The notes under the pieces: model-generated
Told to the model about the DNA's origin: nothing
Database searches by the model: none
What the model saw: the letters and a program-made list of their open reading frames with translations, nothing else
Part shown: positions 61,738-64,000 of the stretch, in pieces
How positions within the stretch are numbered: the stretch's first letter is position 1
Layout: each line of letters begins with the position of its first letter
Position numbers and translations under genes: made by a program
From: Kaistia dalseonensis
GTDB lineage: Bacteria > Pseudomonadota > Alphaproteobacteria > Rhizobiales > Kaistiaceae
Length of the DNA: 64,000 nt
Assembly (NCBI RefSeq): GCF_030814715.1
Contig: NZ_JAUSVO010000005.1
Span: 186,001 to 250,000 of the forward strand
Reading direction: 5' to 3'

Positions 61738-62694
61738 CTACGCCTTCATCTTCATCAGATCCATGAAATCGCCCTCGAAGCGCGGCCGGTCGATCGCCAT
61801 GCAGACATTGCAGTTGCGCAGATGGTCGGCCGTGCGGCGGCGGTCGGCGACGGTCTGGCCGCGTGTCAACTCGCCATGCAGCTCGATGTCGATATACATG
61901 CGCTCCATCGTGGCGAGCGTCGGGTCCTCGGCGATCGCCACCGCGAGCGGATCGTGCAGGCCGCAGCCCTTTATGCCCGGATACATCTCCTTGTAGGAGT
62001 TCACATAGAACTCCGTGATCTGCATCAGCACCTGCGCCGCGTGGTCGCCCTCGCGGCTGATCTCGGCCATCATGTCGGTCGAAAGCAAGGTCGTCATGGT
62101 GACGTCCATGCCGACCAGCGTGACATTGGCGCCGGACTGCACGACGATGTGCGCCGCCTCGGGATCATTGGCGAAATTCGCGTCGACCATGGGCGGGATC
62201 GGGCCATGGATGCCGGGATGGAAGATCGTCGAACCCATGACGACGATCTCCTTCACCAGCTTCGCGATCTCCGGCGCCTTGGTCAGCGCCAGCGCGACAT
62301 TGGTGATCGGGCCGACGGGGCAGAGCGTGATCTCGCCGGGATTCTCCTTGATCATGCGGATCATCAGGTCGATCGCATGCTCGTCGATCGCCTTGATCTT
62401 CGGCGCCGGCAATTCGACATTGCCGAGCCCGTTCGAACCATGGACGTGGTCGGCCATCCGCTTGTAGGGCTTGATCAGCGAGCGGCCGACGCCGGGCGCG
62501 ACCGGGATCTCTGGCCGGCCGAGCAGTTCCAGGATCTTCAGCGTGTTCTCGGTCGCGATCACCGTGTCGGTATTGCCGAAGGTCGTCGTCAGCGCCTCGA
62601 GCTTAATGCCCGGGCGACGGATGGCGTAGAAGATCGCCATGGCGTCGTCGATGCCGGTATCGACATCGAGGATCATGCGGCAGGTTTCGGTCAC
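61738..62694 (-). CDS. Nucleoside hydrolase (inosine-uridine preferring type)
   Basis: A 318-residue hydrolase. The N-terminal calcium site DVDTGIDDAM lies at residues 9-18; GITL-like ITLCPVGPITNVALAL and the C-terminal GCGLHDPLAVAI complete the family signature. It cleaves ribonucleosides to base and ribose. The GTG start at 62694 has a GGAAAGG ribosome site; ATG 62727, overlapping the permease stop, is an alternative. It is the last gene of an ABC transport operon that, by context, imports nucleosides. Confidence 0.92.
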   Translation of the reverse strand: MTETCRMILDVDTGIDDAMAIFYAIRRPGIKLEALTTTFGNTDTVIATENTLKILELLGRPEIPVAPGVGRSLIKPYKRMADHVHGSNGLGNVELPAPKIKAIDEHAIDLMIRMIKENPGEITLCPVGPITNVALALTKAPEIAKLVKEIVVMGSTIFHPGIHGPIPPMVDANFANDPEAAHIVVQSGANVTLVGMDVTMTTLLSTDMMAEISREGDHAAQVLMQITEFYVNSYKEMYPGIKGCGLHDPLAVAIAEDPTLATMERMYIDIELHGELTRGQTVADRRRTADHLRNCNVCMAIDRPRFEGDFMDLMKMKA

Positions 62695-62719
62695 GATCGG
62701 GCCTTTCCTTCTTGTGGCG

Positions 62720-63643
62720 TCATGCATGCGCCGTGATCGTCTCGCTCACGCGGCTCCTGCGCCGGCGATGGCTGATCACCAGCGCGATCAATGTCACGAC
62801 ATAGGGTACGACATCGGTGAGCTGGTTGGGGAGGCCCTGGCCCTGGAGGCGCACCGAAAACGCATCGGCGAGACCAAAGAGCACGCAGGCGAGCGCCGCC
62901 CAGAGCGGATGGTTGCGACCGAGCATGACCGCGACGACGGCGATCCAGCCGCGGCCGGCGCTCATATCCTCGGAGAAGATGCTGACCGTGCCGAGCGAGA
63001 GCTGCGCGCCGCCGAGGCCCGTCAGCGCGCCGGCGACGAGCACGGTGACGACGCGGTAGCGCGTCACGTCGATGCCCATGGTCTCCGCCGCGCTCGCATC
63101 TTCGCCGACGCCGCGCAGGCGCAGGCCGAGCGGGGTGCGAAACATCACGATGGTCACGATCGCCGTCAGGATCCAGGCGAGCCAGGTGATCGCCGTCTGG
63201 CGCGAGAAGATCCAGCCGATCCACGGAATGGTGTTGATCGCCGCGATCCTGATCTTCTCCAGCCCGACAATGCCGGGATCGCTGAACGTGCCGGAGACGC
63301 CGAACATCTGGCGGAGCAGATAGGCGGTGAGCCCCGAGGCGAGCAGGTTCATGCCGATGCAGATGACGACGGAGTCGCCGCGGAAGACGGTTGCGCCATA
63401 GGCGAGGATCAGCGAGAAGCCGACGGTCGCCACGATCGCCACGATGACGCCGCCGAGCGCGCTGCCGGTATAGAAGCTGCCGACGACGGCTGCGAAGGCG
63501 CCGACGAGCAACTGGCCTTCCATCGCCATGTTGAACACGCCGACGCGGCCGCAAAGCGTGCCGGCCAGCGCCGCGAGCAGGATCGGCGTGATCGCCTGGA
63601 CGGCGGAATTGATCAGGAACGGGGTGATGAAGCCGCCCATCAT
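62720..63643 (-). CDS. Nucleoside-type ABC transporter permease (YufQ/BmpD family)
   Basis: A 307-residue membrane protein with 8-10 helices. The GRVGVFNMAMEGQLLVGAFAAV motif and GLRLRGVGEDASAAETMGIDV coupling region are typical of branched-chain/nucleoside (NupQ-like) permeases of the BMP transporter class. It starts inside the end of the upstream permease (4-nt overlap) and is followed by a nucleoside hydrolase gene, supporting nucleoside import. Confidence 0.93.
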   Translation of the reverse strand: MMGGFITPFLINSAVQAITPILLAALAGTLCGRVGVFNMAMEGQLLVGAFAAVVGSFYTGSALGGVIVAIVATVGFSLILAYGATVFRGDSVVICIGMNLLASGLTAYLLRQMFGVSGTFSDPGIVGLEKIRIAAINTIPWIGWIFSRQTAITWLAWILTAIVTIVMFRTPLGLRLRGVGEDASAAETMGIDVTRYRVVTVLVAGALTGLGGAQLSLGTVSIFSEDMSAGRGWIAVVAVMLGRNHPLWAALACVLFGLADAFSVRLQGQGLPNQLTDVVPYVVTLIALVISHRRRRSRVSETITAHA

Positions 63644-64000
63644 GATGCCCGCCTCCCGACGCCGTGGCGGATCGCCAGGAACAGGATGATGATCGCCTGC
63701 AGCACCATGGTCAGCACGCGCGGGATGGCGGTTTCACGCTGCATGGCGAAGCCGCCGGTCTGGAGGGCGGCGAAGAACAGGCCAGCCCCAGTCGCGCCGA
63801 GCGGCTCGCCGCCGGCGAGCAGCGCCGCCATCAGGCCCGACCAGGTGTAGCCCGGCGAGAGCAGCGCGCCATCCTGGAAGCGATATTGCGAGCCGAGCAC
63901 GATGATCGCGCCGACGAGGCCGGCGATCGCGCCGCTCGCGAACATGATCCGCACCGTCTGCGGCCCGAGGCTGACGCCGCCATAGCCGGCGAATTTCGCG
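63640..64000 (-). CDS. Nucleoside-type ABC transporter permease (YufP-like), C-terminal part
   Basis: The last 119 residues are in the window; the gene continues past the right edge. It reads KFAGYGGVSLGPQTVRIMFAS followed by helices (GAIAGLVGAIIVLG; WSGLMAALLAGG) and ends AIRHGVGRRAS. The pattern matches the first permease of BMP-type nucleoside transporters. The ATPase and binding protein are expected further right. It overlaps the next permease by 4 nt. Confidence 0.88.
   Translation of the reverse strand, partial: AKFAGYGGVSLGPQTVRIMFASGAIAGLVGAIIVLGSQYRFQDGALLSPGYTWSGLMAALLAGGEPLGATGAGLFFAALQTGGFAMQRETAIPRVLTMVLQAIIILFLAIRHGVGRRAS

Overview
The window is GC-rich and densely coded, with no rRNA, tRNA, CRISPR, IS or phage genes visible. 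It looks like the chromosome of an alphaproteobacterium of the order Hyphomicrobiales, perhaps close to Bosea. That assignment is inference, based on the oxygen-dependent cobalamin (cob) genes, the many ABC uptake systems with GntR/LacI/MarR regulators, an ECF41 sigma factor, clpS-clpA, and dispersed GC-rich hairpin repeats. No marker gene is present to fix the genus.

Layout. 1-6.5 kb: carbohydrate and organic-acid metabolism (aldo/keto reductase start, LacI regulator, 2-hydroxyacid dehydrogenase, SDR, Ldh-type dehydrogenase, FadR-type GntR regulator), with two small envelope or secreted proteins. 6.6-15.1 kb: universal stress protein, a complete sugar ABC importer with a divergent GntR/UTRA regulator that faces a perfect 16-bp palindrome, a DadA-like oxidoreductase and an SDR lacking the catalytic tyrosine. 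15.2-36.5 kb: a large catabolic island (below). 36.6-38.9 kb: TIM-barrel isomerase and glucuronate isomerase. 39-47.8 kb: cobG-H-I-J-(K)-L-E-M-A-B. 48-51.4 kb: clpS-clpA. 51.4-58 kb: methyltransferase, GST, beta-propeller protein, a frameshifted AraC regulator, and an ECF41 sigma factor with its carboxymuconolactone-decarboxylase-like partner. 58-64 kb: gnd, an MgtC-family protein, a cupin, an array of inverted repeats, then a nucleoside hydrolase and two nucleoside-type ABC permeases, the last cut by the window edge.

The catabolic island is the most interesting part. It contains a class A flavin monooxygenase, a maleylacetoacetate-isomerase-like GST, an ABM-domain protein, a MarR regulator, a five-gene peptide-type ABC importer and a leaderless gamma-glutamyltransferase. 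It also has two identical copies of a heme-oxygenase-like (PqqC/TenA-fold) putative diiron oxygenase, in inverted orientation. Copy 1 heads an operon with two [2Fe-2S] ferredoxins, a small unknown protein, an aldehyde dehydrogenase, a TauE/SafE permease and an ornithine-cyclodeaminase-like enzyme. Copy 2 heads an operon with a 41-residue peptide, an HbpS/GlcG protein and a ferredoxin-domain NAD(P)H reductase. A GTATAC-centred motif recurs in most promoter regions of the island. Two of these promoters also carry textbook FNR/FixK-type boxes. I infer an inducible, possibly oxygen-tuned oxygenase pathway for an unknown, probably nitrogen-containing substrate.
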